Below are positions 10,616-25,934 of a stretch of DNA of 64,000 nt, one piece after another; within the stretch, counting starts at the first letter, position 1; each line of letters begins with the position of its first letter. Origin of the DNA: Sceloporus undulatus. Its lineage: Eukaryota; Chordata; Lepidosauria; Squamata; Phrynosomatidae. Both the position numbers and the translations under genes were made by a program. The notes beneath the pieces are model-generated. The model had not been told where the DNA came from and searched no databases. It saw nothing but the letters and a program-made list of their open reading frames with translations. The stretch lies in assembly GCF_019175285.1 (NCBI RefSeq), contig NC_056526.1, positions 121,084,599-121,148,598 of the forward strand, in the 5' to 3' direction.

Positions 10616-10836
10616 TGCTGCATCTGCACTGAGAAACAAGGCATTTTGGCACCGCTTTAACTGCCATGGCTCAATGCTATGGAACTCTGGGGTTTGTAGT
10701 TATGTGAGATATTTAGCCTTCTCTGCCAGAGAGCTCTGGTGCCACAATAAATGACAAATACCAGAATTCCATAGCATTGAGCCATGGCAGTTAAAGCAGT
10801 TGCAAACTGCCTTGTTTCTCAGTGCAGATCCAGCCT
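10616..10836. mobile_element. Palindromic MITE, family A, second end type
   Basis: TGCATCTGCACTGAGAAAC left and GTTTCTCAGTGCAGATCC right, with the core CTTTAACTGCCATGGCTCAA. It directly follows the Tigger-like element. Confidence 0.8.
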
Positions 10837-10839
10837 AAC

Positions 10840-11706
10840 AGCAATCTAGAAAGACAAGAATCTTGTAGGACAGTGTAACAGGGACTAGGAATTGCTGGAG
10901 ATCCCATGAAGCCTTAGGAATGCATGACTGTTGCTTCAGCAATACTCATCTCAGTTGAAGAGACTAAAAAGGAATGTGCTCCTGAGATATTTAATCCCAA
11001 GACTGCTCTCATCAATGCAATAATGGTCACTGTGCTCATGTAAGCTTTATAAAAGTGACAACTCTTGCTTTGAAGGTGCTAGAAGAATTTTCATTGCCTT
11101 TAACTTGATCTCCCTTTGTGCAAAGATAGGCAGCTGCTACAGGTGAGCTCTTTGTTTGTTGTAGACACCCAACGCAAAGGTTTTAAAGTCTGATTACAGG
11201 AATGGAGGGGGGAAATTCCACAGCCTGACAAACAACGAATGTGTGCACTCTCTCTCTCACTCCCACCCCCCAAGTTATAAAATAATACAAATTAAGTTAT
11301 AATTGCTTGAGGCCTACAGAAAATGAAGCAAGTTGATACTCTGTTGATACTTTTGTAAGCATCTGCATTACAAAAACAAAAGAAAACTGTGGAGTTTAGT
11401 GTTCTGTTAATGCTCTCAACAGTGCCAAATATGGCAAGCCACTGTTTGGCATGCATTCATCTCCTTTCTAGGAGTAGCATCTCCTTCCCTTGACACTAGA
11501 TGTTGCTGCTGTGCTCAGGTGCTTCACATGTCCCACAAGTAACCAGTTTTACAATGGGTGTGGGCTGACTGGCTGGCACAGGTCTAGCTGTGACATTATG
11601 CACTACAACACCATACATTCATCTTAAAGGCAAGCCTTTTCTTTAGTCACATTGGACTGTATTGGCACTTCTGAACAGCAGAGGAAGAGAAGCCTAGAGT
11701 GAAGCA
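10840..11706. promoter_or_regulatory. Region upstream of CWH43 start codon
   Basis: No CpG island and no recognised repeat. A TATAAAAG-like string is at 11048-11055, about 650 bases before the ATG. A proximal core promoter is not evident, and a non-coding first exon may lie upstream. Function inferred only from position. Confidence 0.35.
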
Positions 11707-11749
11707 ATGGTTTCCCTATGGACAGAAATTCTAATGGAAACACTCCTGG
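11707..11749 (+). CDS. CWH43: CWH43 coding exon 1 (start codon)
   Basis: Encodes [14 protein letters not shown] plus the first base of a glycine codon, matching human MPSLWREILLESLLG. The ATG lies in the context gaagcaATGg. The donor is G|GTTTGT, phase 1, which fits exon 2 exactly. This exon is too short for ORF finders. The 5' UTR boundary cannot be seen, and there is no CpG island here. Confidence 0.9.
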
Positions 11750-14700
11750 GTTTGTATTTTTTCCAATCTATGTTGCATACTTAATGAGTATGAAATTATA
11801 TTTGCAAGTGGGTTTATCTCTCAATTTAAAAAAAATGGTTTATTTAAGCTGATATTCTTCATGGAGGACATTAGATTTTTAAAGTATTGCCGCACTGTCA
11901 AATGGCTCTGGGATTTTCTTCTGCAAAAAGATAATATTTTCAGCCCAAGTTTTGCAGACAAAAGAAAAATACTTTTGCTTTAATTTTATTTTACAAATTA
12001 CCACTCTTAAATTGCCAGTGACCCAGCATACTTGCCTCTGCGGATTGAAGTTGTAGAGCAGCAGGAAGATGGTGTTATAGTGGCTGTGTGACCATCCTTT
12101 CTATAGTGACTCCTTGCTAATAATTGAGGTGACTGGAGTGATATTTATATGGTGGAAATGACTGGAATCTTTACTGGGGACCTAAACCACTTTATGTGTA
12201 TTAATCATGGGAAGAGAATCACTAAAGAGTTTCAATGTAAATTTGGAGACAGACTAGACGGCATATAATCGTAAGAAATCTTTTGCTGAAACCTAGTTAT
12301 TTCCATGTCATGGATAAAACGGGACAGTGTTGAAAGCAAAAACAGGCTGTGGGGCAAAGGAAATTGACTGCCTGAAACATTTTCTCTTCCCACTATACTC
12401 ACTTGTGGTACTGGAACCTGGCTCCGTGGGGGATGAAAATTTCCTCATTTGTATTTCCCTTTGACTTTTATAATGAAAGCTACCTATTTTACACAGCATG
12501 CAGGGGTTGAGAAGGAACATAGCTTTAAATAAAATGCTGTGTCTCCCTTATGTTACTTGAACCTTAAACACAGAGTTGAAAGTTTTCAGCCAAAGTTAGT
12601 TTTGGGACCTTATACAAGATTTGTGAGTGTGTTGCTTGTTCACAGAATCAGTGTTCTTCCCATATGAACTGCTTGCATATTTAAAAACAAAATACTGTAC
12701 ATATTAACAAAAAGAAAGAAAAAAGCTTCAGCCCCACAACTTCCTTCTGGTCCTCAAAGGAAACTAAACCTTATAATTCTGCTCCCAAACTTCTCAGGAA
12801 AGGTGATCAGCACCTTAATATCTTACGCTATGCTTTTAAGTGTCTAGCTCCTATAAGTTCTGGGTATAAATTTATTTCTGATCATAGAATCATAGAGTTG
12901 GAAAAGACCAGAAGGACCATCCAGTCCAACCCCCTGCCATGCAGGAACTCACAATCAAAGCACTCCCAACAGATGGCCATCCAGTCTCTGTTTAAAGACC
13001 TCCAAAGAAGGAGAATTTTGATTAATTGATTGATGATTCAGGGCCCATACAGACAGGCCAAAATAAAGCTGCTTTGGGTCACTTTGAAGGTATGCTGTTT
13101 AAATTATGCATGCATTCTAAGACTTGCATGCTTTCAATCAAACCCTGGTCTCCAAAGTCCATAGTTAAACATTCAAACCACTATGCCACACTGGCTCTGT
13201 TTTAATATTTGGTACCCTAAAAATCTTTACAAAATCAAATAAGATCTATTATAGCAGAAGCATAATACTTACTGGTACTTCTCTCTTTATTTCAGGTTAT
13301 ATTTCTTGGTCTCTTTATTATGCCCTTCCACCAATGATCTATTATTTTCCTTTACAAACATTGACACTTACTGGCTTGGAAGCCTTTGCTCTTGCATTCT
13401 TCTCTCCAGCGTTCTTAATTATTGGTGTGTTTTGGCGGCTGGCAAACAAGAAATGCACTCTAGCCTTCCTGAGACTGAGTATGATTGGTAAGTATCCTTT
13501 CACAAAATGTACTGTATTTTTGTAATACTGGTCACATGGCAATAATAAGGGGTAAAAATCAAACCATGTAAATATTTAAATGGCTCAAAGCATCTTGTAG
13601 TAGGCAGTTATTTCTATAAAAAGAGGGTCCCAGAGCAGCTTTTTATCTCTCCTTCCTAGCTGGCCATAACAGAGGATGAAAACCACTTAAGTGGTGATTA
13701 ACAGGGGAATACCATGGATGCTGGGATGCTCATGCTACAGTTAATGTCCTGCTGCTGGCTGTCTGTGGGGCTATTGCAATGGGAAAGCTTTTGGTTTTGA
13801 TTTCCGATTGCTGGTCAGCTACAGCTGCTGTTTCTGGCCAGTGGCTGGTGGTTTGTATTAGTTGCTGCTGGTCAGCTATGCAGCTTTGCAAGCGGCTGTT
13901 GCTGTCCAATTGCTGGGCTGCAGATACTTCTGTTGCAGCTATTTCTGTATATTCCCCATTTCAGAATGAAGCTGGCATTTGGACTAAATTAGTTTCTGTT
14001 ACTGTATTTTAGTAGGAATTAAAAGTGTAAGATGGGTCCTTTTCAAGACTTTTCAGATCATAATTTTTTATTTATTGGCAAATCATTATAGTACTTTTGA
14101 GGCCTATGTACATACTTGTATTCTTGTGCTGCGGAGGATTGGGAGTACAGCATGTACCCTCTCCCCGCCCAGCAGCTCAAGAAAACAAGTATGTAGAAGG
14201 TTTATATTGCTTTGCAAACTTCTTTCCCCAGCCCCCGCATTGTCCCTTGAGAGTAATAAAAAGTTAAAATTTAAAGATATAGCCACGTAAGTTTGTAGAA
14301 TCAGTATGCAGAGATCTCTTGGAACACTTTCGAGACTAACTGAAAGAATGCAGCATGAGCTTTCATAGACTTAAGTCTACTTCCTCAGATACATTTACAA
14401 AAAGCGAAATGTACTTTATTCATTTATTCTCAAATAAGTCTTTATTATTTAGAAAACTGCATTTCCATAGTGTACTTCGGTATACTTTTAAATGGCTTCT
14501 TTTTAAGCTGTGCTTTACTAAGATTTCCTATCTTAACCTCCCTAAGCACCCCCCTTAAAAGAGACAAAGCATGCTGACTTTTGTACACTGTGTCCTTGAA
14601 ATTGGCCCATGATTGACTAAGGCCTGCAGAATGAATGTACAGTATGCAAATGTGTCAGCTTGAGATTTGAGGAGCTGACAGATTCTTGCGGCCAATTTGC

Positions 14701-17700
14701 TTGGCCAACAGTCAGGAATTCTGGGAGCTGAAGTCCAAAAACTGGAGGATCAAAGTTTGGAAACCACTGCCTAAGTGAATGTACAAAAGATCAAACAATT
14801 GCTTAGAATTCACCTAAGTACCTTCTCCTTGATATCAAAGAGAGAAACTGAAATACATGATTAACTCTTCCAATTAAATTAATTTTATTTAATAGTACTT
14901 TTGTACCATTATATACTATTATGCTGCATTGTAACATTATGCTGAATTGTACCATTATGGTGCAGCTTTACATTAAAAAAACACATATTTCCTCTTACAG
15001 GAAGCCTTGCTTCTTACCAAGTTCCAAATGCTTGCCTTCGACTTTTGATCTTGGCCATGGGTGTTTCTTCATCATTGGTGGTTCAAACAGTAACATGGTG
15101 GTCTGGGAATGGTTTACAAAGGTATTGTATAACAGAATATAAATATGCATCACCAAAACTGCAGATGATCTTTTTTGATATCGCTGTCAAAAAACAAGGA
15201 CATACTTTTAATTGAAAATAACAATTATACATATCAAAGTCCATATTGTGGAAATGCCTTTATGAGGCCAACTAAAAAACCACACAAATATCATGGCAAC
15301 TGTTGAAAATTCCCTTACCTTTATACAACAGCTATTGTTTTTGGTTGTTGCATTGCTTGTAAATATTTTTTAACATTGTACTTTTACAGATACTGCAGAA
15401 TCTGGGGATTTATACTAGGAAAAATTCTTCTTGTTGTTATTCGGATTTGGTATACATCATTGAACCCTGTGTGGAGCTATACAGCTTTCAATGCTGCTAT
15501 AATGATTTTAGGTTTCATGGCAGTTCTTGAACGAACATATGCAGGTGAGTGTTTAGAAGTGATCCATCTCTCAGAAAATTATTGCATAATGCATTATCGG
15601 TGGTACATCAGCCCCTCCAAATTAGCAAAAATTTACAAAAATTATAATGATCATTGTTGGAAATGTGGAACTGATTTGGGTACTTTTCATCATATGTATA
15701 TGGAAATGGTGTATAGCTGCATATATATTATATCTGTATTATTGTGTTTGGACCATTAATAAAAACAATTTAATCATTTCAGAAAAGGACAGTGGGACTG
15801 CTTCCACCACCCAAAAGTGGGAAGAACTGAGGCAACGGTTGCAGATGTGTGATTTATTTATCACAACTTGTTATGTGAAACTACTGAAATAGGGGACGGG
15901 GACCCTACTTTGTGTATTAGAAGTTGCATGTTACTGGAATTTCAGTGGGGGAAAAAACAGGACAGGAAGAATGTTGTATGGACAAAACTCTGCCCCTCCC
16001 CATAAGTACAGATACAATTCCTGCCAAATCCCAAGGTTTGGGGGCATCTGGAGGAATCCTCAACTACTTTCAATAACTGGTCTGTTTAATAGCAGTCTTA
16101 GGCAATTCCTTCCTTCAGAAGGCCCTTTGATTTTAGAAAATGTTTTAAAATTCTGGTTCAGCCATCTTCTAGTATTTTAATGACAATAACTGTTCACTGT
16201 TTTCCAAACACATATTGTTATCTTGCATCACAATCACAAACAGTGCGGGAGAATTCATGTCATGCATGAAGATGTTGTTAGAAGTTGCTCAATATTCACT
16301 TCTTCATCCATGTGCTTTACAAGGCTAATGTTTCCCACATTTTATGTCATCATTTAGGTGCCAAGAACCAGGCTGATAATGAAGTAGAGTACATTTTACT
16401 TAGACCTAACTGGCTTTTGTCAGGGATGGCTTTTGGCAGCTTGATGTTCCTCACCTTCTGGATTTTTGGAGAGGTCTCACTAGTTTCTAGATGGGCAGTC
16501 AGTGGACACCCAGAGCCTGGACCAGACCCTAATCCACACGGGTAAGTGTTGGCTATTCCAATATAAAAGAGGTCGGAACAGAGAGCTATTTACTCAAAAA
16601 AGTTCAAAATTTTGTGTTTATGGATCCTGTTTGGATGGTAACTGCTGACGTTTCTGCAACTGAAACCATAGACTATATGCAGTGGGAGTAAGCCACATTG
16701 AACTCAGTGGGGCTTACATTTGAATAGACATGACTGTGGCACCAACACTTTAAAATAATGCACTTTGACACCACTTTAAGTGCCAAAATGAAGCATGCAG
16801 ATATGGAGAAGACAATTGGCAGTAAAACCCAAGGAGCCATATTATGAGAACTCACACTTCTTTAAGAGCAGTCTGAAAAAGCCCTTTTGTATGAATGAAA
16901 AGAAGTATTATATATAATCCAAATTTTGCAATTTAAATTTCACCTCATGTTTCTCTGATTTCTAACAAGAAAAATTGCAATCTTCTGGTCTTTCATTTGC
17001 TTCAATATATAGAGGTGCAGTTCTGTTGGGATTGGCTCATGGACTAATGCTTTCCTTTTGGTCTTGGTCTACCCCTGCACTTTGTGTCTGGTGTGTGGCA
17101 GGTAAGATTAAATGCATTGCTGTAGTCCTTAAGCCTTTTAAAACCAAGTTCATAAAAATGTGTTGTATATACTGTAAATGTGTTGTATATACTGTAAACT
17201 TTCGATAAAGATCATTAAAAAATAAATAAAACCAAGTTCATAAACTGGAATCCTGAAATAAGCAAAGTCCAATTCTGCTTACATGTATGGAGGTGAGATT
17301 TGCTGATCTTACCTGTGGTGAACATTTATGAGTTCCATTTAATGTTACTAGAAAGCAGAGGATGAATAGTAAGTTACAGATATTTTGAAGTGATGTGATA
17401 AATATTTAATGAGAAGTTCATTAAATATAGCCAGGCACCCCGTTTCTGCCATTGTGGGTTGCAGCGGGAGTCTTCAGAGCAGACATGATATTGGTGGTAG
17501 GTAAGGGGTATGTGGTGGCTCCATGGTGCAGTGGCGGGCAGGTGTGTAAACACCTGCTTATCACTGCACCAGCCTGGGGATAGAACCAGGTTGGACCCAT
17601 GGGCAGGATACAATGTGGTTGGCCTGCGGTGTGCTTGCCATCTGAATAAGTCTCTACTTATAACTGAGGTGATAGAAAATATTTAAAGTTCCATTTTGAA

Positions 17701-20700
17701 GTTATGTAAATCATCTCTGATCCTTCCCTTCCCTTAACATTCGACTGTAGTCCTGCTTTTCACTTTCTTCTTTAACTTTCATCTGAGGCCATTCCAAATA
17801 TTGCTATTTTCTGTGAGTAATATGGTGACATCTGCACATCTTAGATAGTTGTTGTTCTTTCCTTGAATTTTGACACTTAATTCCTTTGAGTTTAATCCAA
17901 CTTTCAGTATGATATGTTCTGCCTAGGAATTAAACAGACAGGGTGATAAAATGCAGCACTGTTTGACCCTCATCCCAATTGGAAGCTAGGATGTTTCTCC
18001 ATATTTTGCCGTGAGAATGGTTTCTTGTCCAAGACAGTAAAATATTGTGGCACGTGTATTTCTTTTAGAGTGATCCATAGTTTTTTGTGATCTGCACAAT
18101 CAACAGTTTTGCTATTATATATAAAACACAAGCTGATTTTTTTTCTGAAATGTTCGGTGCACTCCATTCGCCAATATATATTTGCAGTATGATCGCTGGT
18201 GGTACCTCCTCATTGTCTGAACCCAGTTTGCATGTTTGACATTTCTTTCTTTTTTATGGTAAAAAAAATCTTTGTTGTAAAATCCTGAGCACCATTTTGC
18301 TTTTATGGGAAATTAATATAATAATCCAGTGGTTATTGCAATTTCTGGTGTCCCATTCCTTGTGCTGATATTAAAGAGTAAGTAATTTTAGAGACTAATA
18401 CAGTTTTCTAAAACTTCAAGGAGGTTTCATTCTCATTGCTGATTTAATAGATGAAGGAAAGTATGCATAGTTCTTTATGCCAAAATTCCTCAACCTAGCA
18501 CTCAATAAAATGTTGCACTATGTCCCTAATTCCAGCTATCTCAGCTGTCTCAGTGGGGATGAGAATTATTGTCAAATACATCTCGTGGGCACCAGGTTGG
18601 GGAAGGAGTAATTGAGGAAGGCTGAAAGAAAAGCAATTACAGTGGGCCCTTGGTATCTGCTATGGTTTGGTTCCAGGACCCACCATGGATATCAAAATTT
18701 GTGGATGCTCAAGTCCCATTAAATACAATGGCGTAGTGAAATGGTGTCCCTTATATAAAATAGCTAAATCAAAGTTTGCTTTTTTGAATTTATATATATT
18801 TGAAATATTTTCAAGCTGTGGATGGTTGAATCTATGGATAAAGAATCTGTGAATATGGAAGGCTGACTGTAATTTTGGATTATCCAGAGTAAAACTTGCT
18901 TGGAAGCTCTGATATGTCCAGTTTACTTGGGTAAACCGACAATGTTCAGACATTCCAATGTAACACACCCAGTCCATGATTCCTATCAGCCTAGTTTCTG
19001 GCCCATTTTCAATGATGGACTAAGTATGCCCATCCTGGTATTATCTTTTTCTGGGACAGTTCTGTCCTCCTAATCCTCCTCATCTTCTCAGTAATTTCCC
19101 TTATAGTGGATCATTAAGTGCTGGGTAAGCTATCTGTAGAATTTCTGATGTAATCCAAGTGATAGTTTAAATTTAATTGAATCCTTTCTGTTGGATCACT
19201 GTCAGACTGTTATTGGATCATTATTCTTCTTTTGCCTGATAGTCTTCTTGTGGAGCCAAGAAACCTTTATTATATTGCCTGCTATTTGATACCTATATGA
19301 AGTTGATTGATACCCATATGAAGGCTGCCTAGAACAGTGCTTCTCAGGCTATCTGATGTGGGAGAAAATATATTATTTTTTCCCAAGGTGCCAGGGATTA
19401 GCATCATGTTTGCATCCACTGGCTACAGTTCTTTCTTTCTTTCCTGGAAACTTGTGTGGGACAAGCAGCCAATAGCTCAGGGATCACCACTGGTCCAGGG
19501 ATCACCACTTTGAGTAGAAAAGATTGGGTTGGGAGTGTCTGGCTCTCAAGATATTGTTAGGCTACATTTTCACGCACTAGATTTTCCATCAGCCCTAGCA
19601 AGTAGAGCCAGTGGTGAAGAATAATGAGAGCTGAATTGTATCAATTCCTGGAGTGGCCACACATTCCCCATCTCATGTCTAGATGTTACAAGGCCAGTAT
19701 CAAAATGTGTTTCTTTCTGTCTTTCCGTCAGGCAAGGCATTAATTGACATTCTTATTGATGGTAAAATCCTTAGAGAACATAAAAATCATCATCATTATT
19801 ATTTCTATCCTGTCCTGCTTGCTAGAAAACTAGGAAAGCATGTCTGCCTAGTGGTATTTATTTGCACAATAACTCTGGGGGTAAACAAGGTGGAGAAATA
19901 GTCCCTGGCCCAAAATCATTCAGTTAATATAATGTGTCTGAGTAGAGATATGAAGGAAGCCAACCTAAGTCTGAACATACAATGCACAGGGAGAAATGAA
20001 GACAATAGTTTTTCACAAGGACACTTGGGAATCTCACTTTTTTACTCTAATTCCTATTTTAATTCCTGTTCATAATACTTTGATTGCGTGAATGCTATTG
20101 TGTTATGTTTGTTATGGATTGTGATCCATAAAATATCTTGGTGCTCTATGCACCAAAATTGAAATAAACAATAATTTTCCAAGGTGTAATATTATTTGTG
20201 TTGGATTCTTTCTAGGGGCAGCAGGAGCAGCTGGCCTTCTTTGCTTACAAACATGGTACGCAGCCATTGCTGGTGACCTCCTTGCTGTCTTTACAATGTG
20301 CATGTGGCCACGCATAACTGGATGTTTTATTAGCTGCTTATATCCTGGAAAAGCCATGAGTATGGCCATGCTCATGTTAGTGCTTGAAGTGTTCTTCTGT
20401 GTGTGGTGTACAGCTTATAAATTTGTGCCTGGTGGAATTTATGCTAGAGAAAAATCCCACATTCTTCTAGGTATGTTTGCTCTTTCCTAACCAAAAGCAA
20501 CAATCAATTTTGCTGTGCTTGATCTCTAAAAGCTGTAAAACATGTAATTTAGAAGAGTTTCACAATCCTTTCCTATTTGTCTTCTCCACTCAAGTGAAAC
20601 CCAGCATTTATAGGATATTACATAGAACTCTAGAAACTGTTTTGATTGTTAGGCATTCAGAATGTTTTTAAAAGAGTGGCAAGAAGTAAAGCAATACAAC

Positions 20701-23700
20701 CACATTCTTTCATTACTTCTGAATGAAATATTGAGATTCATATTACAGAGAGGAGATAACAATAATAACAATATGATTGTAGTTCACATATCACGGAAAG
20801 CTCCCGGCTTTGAAAAGTGGCCTCCAAAGCATGCCTGGGACCCGGGATGCAGTTGCCTGGTGGAATTGGCAGCAAATTAGGAACAATAATACCTGCCTGC
20901 ATCCCGCAACCCGGCTGCATCTTGTTAGGGAGCAGTCGGGTTATCTGTCCATGTGATAATCTCCTAACTCAGCAGGGAGGAGAAGACAGAAGTGGCAGTC
21001 TTTCCCTTCCCAGTAGGTTCAGGCAAAAGCAAACTGCTGCAGTTTCTCCTAGCTTGTGTCTTCTTCCTCATTAATTACTTTTGCCATAAAGCATTACAGC
21101 AAATACCATGTTAAAAACTCTGTATCTGTCATATGTTCCTTACAGGGATTGTCATGATGTTTATTGTCTTAAACGTGCTAGTTGACTGCAGGAAAGATCT
21201 TCACTGTTTGTTTAATGTAAAAAGCAGTAACAAACATGACTTCAAACTAAGTGAAAAATACATCAAATTATGTAAGTATAACTTTGCTTCATTCCAAAAA
21301 GCAACTTGGTGGTTGACTTTCAGAATATTAAAGTAGCACTCCTATACATACTTACCAGGTAGTAAGTCCTGTAGAAATCCATGGATCTTATATGTGAGTA
21401 GACATGTATAGGAATGTGCAGTAAATGTGCAGGGTTACCGCTAGGTGAATATGTTTGCGTCTTGTAGGCATAATTAAGTGTTAGATGGGTTGGACAATGT
21501 GTTAACCAACTCTACCCAAAGAGCTTTTGGTCAACTGTAATAACTAATTTGACAATAAGTCAGGTATTAGTGTATTTGCAAGTGTGTTGTGCTTGGTAAA
21601 CACTGTACAGTATATCAATTCAGTCTATATGGGATTAATCCATCCTCCCAATTTATGCTACTGTTTTCTCTTTCTTCAGAATTTACCACTTTTGTACTGA
21701 AGTATTAGGTAGATAAACAAGAGGTAGGCAAACCATACTTCCCAAGAGTGTTTTTTCAAAGGCCCCAACTTCCTCAGACTTCTTTAGACTTCTTCTGGAA
21801 TGGGATTTCAGCTTTTAAACAAATCCTAAGATGTGCCCTACTCTGATGCATACATATATACACAGGCATATTTAACCCCCCCCCCCCCCCAAAAAAAAAC
21901 ACAACTAAAAATTGACTTATGGTTCATTCTTGATATATTTTTTTTGGTGGAGTATTTTTTGTGCCTTTTTGCTAGCCTCTGTGGCTCTCAAAAATTGAGC
22001 CTCAATTCCATTTTAGGTCAATCATGTTTTTGCTAAACCATGCTTGACCTAAACTGATTTAGACTGCATCTGCACAGTAGAAATAATCCAGGTTGACACC
22101 ACTTTATCTGCAAACTGGAATACTGGGAACTGTAGTTTGTTGTTGCAACAGAACCCTCTGACAAAGAAGGCTAAATGTCTCACAAAACTACAACTCCCAC
22201 AATTCCACAGCATTGAGCAATGACAATTAAAGTGGTGTCAATCTTGATTATTTCTTCAGTGTGGATGCAGCCTCAGAAGAACAGCTGGATCTAGCTACAT
22301 AACTCTAGGTTTATGGATAAGAGAGTGTTAAATGGAATCAGAGCTACTGCAAGAAGATATCTCTTTGAATAGGTCTTCTGTGATCAAGGCCTTGTCCAGA
22401 ATGGTCAAATTTATTGTGACAAGGCAGTTTTCACTGTTGTCCTTAACTGCTGTTATTTCTGAATGATGTTTCTTTTGTCATTATATATTTCTTGGAATTC
22501 TTGTCAATTAACACAAGTTTTACTAGAAAACTGAGTACTGCACTTTTTCTTGGGTACAATGTAGTACAATTTGAATTCCAAATTTGCATGTGCACCTCTT
22601 GTTAGGGTTCATTTTGTTTTGCGTTGGGGCCATGCTTTCTTTGGACATGTCTTTGGACCAGCTTTTAAGCTCCATTTTAGAAGTGTGTGTGTATGTGAGA
22701 AAGAGCATTGGAGTCATTCTGTGGGGTTATTCACACTGTGAAAATAATCTAGATTGAATCTGGGTTGAATGAAGCTGCTATAATATCAGTTGTTTACATG
22801 CATCCTGAATACACTTGATTAAGTTTGGGGAGGGGGCTGCCAAAAAACCTACTTATTCTCGGATAAGTGATATCAGTTTTTCCCCTGAGTTTTTAAAAAA
22901 GACCCGCAGCATCGGTAGTGCGAATAACTGATGTGAATAGACCTGGGATAAAACACTGCATTCACATTGTCAACTCTATCTTTACTTGAATGTTTGCATG
23001 TGTAAGCAATGGAACTTGCAGAGATGTGCAATGATGTGGTTCCATAGTGTGAATAACAAACCCAGAATGCATGAATGAGATTATTTGCATCGTTGAATTA
23101 AAAAAAAACAACTGACTGATCCTGGTGATTTGGGGAGAGTGCTGCTGCCTACAGCTGTTTCCTTGACAAGAAAATTGTTGTAAATGGAAAGACAAGGGGA
23201 GAACAATCACATATTTATAGTAAATATGTGTTGTGCATCCCAGTCATTACTCTGGAGGGCAGTACCTTGGACCTATATCTGTAAAGACTTTCTTTTCAAT
23301 ACTAATTTACCAAGATGAGAGTAAGGATAAACATACACAGTGGGCCCTTGGTATTTACTGGGGTTTGGTTCCAGGACATCCCCTCATGGATACCAAAATC
23401 CATGGACGCTCAAGTCCCATTAAATGCAGTGGCATAGGAAAATGGTGTCCCTTATTTAAAATAGCAAAATCAAGCTTTGCTTTTTGGAATTTATATATAT
23501 ATTTAATATTTTCAAGTCGTGGATGGCTGAGTCCATAGGTAAAGAATCCATAGATACAGAGGGGCAACTGTAATATAGAGTTATCAGACACTATGGACTG
23601 AAACACAGGTGAATATGAATTAATATATTAATTTTGCAAAAATCTGCCCTGTTTTGGTCTGTTAGAAAAATTCTCGAATTATGGTTGTGCTGAAGTCTGT

Positions 23701-25885
23701 ATGTTAGGTAAGCTATTATTAATAACTGAAATTAGTAGGCTCCTGAGAAATCAAAATTGGTGTTATCTTCCTTGTGTTCATATACTGTATGCATTTTTAA
23801 AAAAAAAACCCTTCTCTTCTGTTTCTAGTTTTGTGGCTACTAGTTGGTGTAGGTTTACTGGGACTAGGATTGCGATATAAAATTTATGAGAAAAAATTAG
23901 GCCATGGGGTGAGTGATTTCCTTCTTTTTGTAATGCATTTTATTGATATGTGTTTAATATTTCATCTTTGTTAGCTTCCACTAGTGAAAAAATAGTATTT
24001 TGGGATGAAGTGAATGGAGCAATGCATAGAATTCAATGTGTGTAATTCTTTGGATATATATAGCAATGGCAATTCAGAATTTTTGAGACTTTGATACATG
24101 ATTTTTCCAGGAGCAAAAATTCATAGATGTGGCTATGAACCATCAAACAATGATAAACCAAGTGAATTACCACATAGGGCTGTCAAGTTATGCCTACAAA
24201 CAGTAGATTGAAATAATTTAAATAATTTAAAATAATGATTTTCCAAGGTTTTCAGTAAATTAGATGTTAATTTTTTGAAGAAACTCCTCTTTGCCCTCTC
24301 CTACAATGTATTTTATGAATTGTGTATACCTCAGAATGAATGAACGAACGAGTGTGTGTGTATTGTATGTATGTATGTATGTATGTATGTGTATAGTACT
24401 TTCCAAGTGTTCACAACTAAACAAGATAGACCCTGCCCTCAAGAGAGAGTTAATTGCAAGGGTAGCATGTAAATGCAGTTATTTGAGTAAGGTCCAATTG
24501 GGTAATATCTAGTGATGAAAACTGAGGTTGTCCATCATTTCATTTGATGCCATTTGATATACCGGTAAGTACCATGGAAAGAAAACAATAGACCCTTTTT
24601 CTCTTTTCAATTTTTCTAGCCTCCAAAGAAAGACTTCTCTGCCTTGATTTGGCCATTCAGGTTTGGCTATGATAATGAAGGGTGGTCTAGTTTAGAGCAA
24701 TCAGCCATTCTGCTGAATCAAACAGGTACTTCCAACAGAATTATGTTTGCTTGAGTGACTGAACATTATGCCCCGTTGTCTTCCATAGCAGGCTCTTCCA
24801 TTTGTTACAGAGGGAACAAGGGCTTCCTCTGCAAGGAAGCAAGAGCTAGTGGTAGATTCTGTGCCCAACAAAGAGCTCTTGGACAGGAAACATCTCTAGA
24901 TCTAAAGTCAACCATCAACTGTCATGGGAACACAGGAACATAGGAAACTGCCTTATGCCATCTCAGTCTGCTTGTATATCTAGTCCTGTTTTCTAGTACT
25001 TTGACATAGAGCTAGAAAATATTAAATATTCTGGAGGGAAGCTCCAGTGGCCATGCCATTTGGGGATATGGTTAGCAGTAGTTCATCAGGGTCCCAGGTG
25101 GATATCATCTCCGTTGCATGAGCTACATCCCTTCCCTGTTTCTGATGACATGGAAAGCAGGTATTCCATTCCACTTTTGACAGAGGAGTGAATTTAGACC
25201 TTCAGGAAGTTGAAGTGACAGCTGTAATGTAGCAATAAACATCATGAATTGAGAATAACTGCTCTAGTTCTTCCATCCAAAGAACCTTGGAGAAATTGTT
25301 ACTTCTTTGTCCCAGTTTCCTGGTTTTATATGTAAATAATATTGCATTATTACAGAGAGTTTTCATAAGGATTATTAATTTCATTATGAGATTCCAGTGA
25401 TGGAGTCATGTTGAATCTCACTGCTTTTACCGGAAACAACAATCCTACCTTCTCTTGCAGCTCCTTCATGCTCCCTAAACACATGCACTGGGAAATGCCC
25501 TGGAGCAAGTGTTTGGTACCAAGGAAGACTGTAGCAGGAGGACAAGGGAAAGAAGGCCTTGGAAGGGTTGGATGTATAGGAAGGTTAAAAAAAGAATGGT
25601 GCAAAAGTAAAGCTGTTCTTTAATTCAGTTTTACATCACTCTTTTTGAGTACATGTATTACTGGGCTTTACATCTTTAACAGAAAATTTCACACCAGAGG
25701 CAGAAGTAACATGGAAATAATAGTGGCAGGTTCCTATGTCACAAAAGGAAAGAGCAGTTGTTTCAGCAAACTTTTTATTCAAAACTAACAATATGCACAT
25801 GCAAAATGAAACAACCAGGCCAAGTAAGCTATGCCTTAGTAAACAAAAACATTTGTGTAAATTTACAGCGCTTTATAAATAAAAG

Positions 25886-25934
<49 letters not shown>

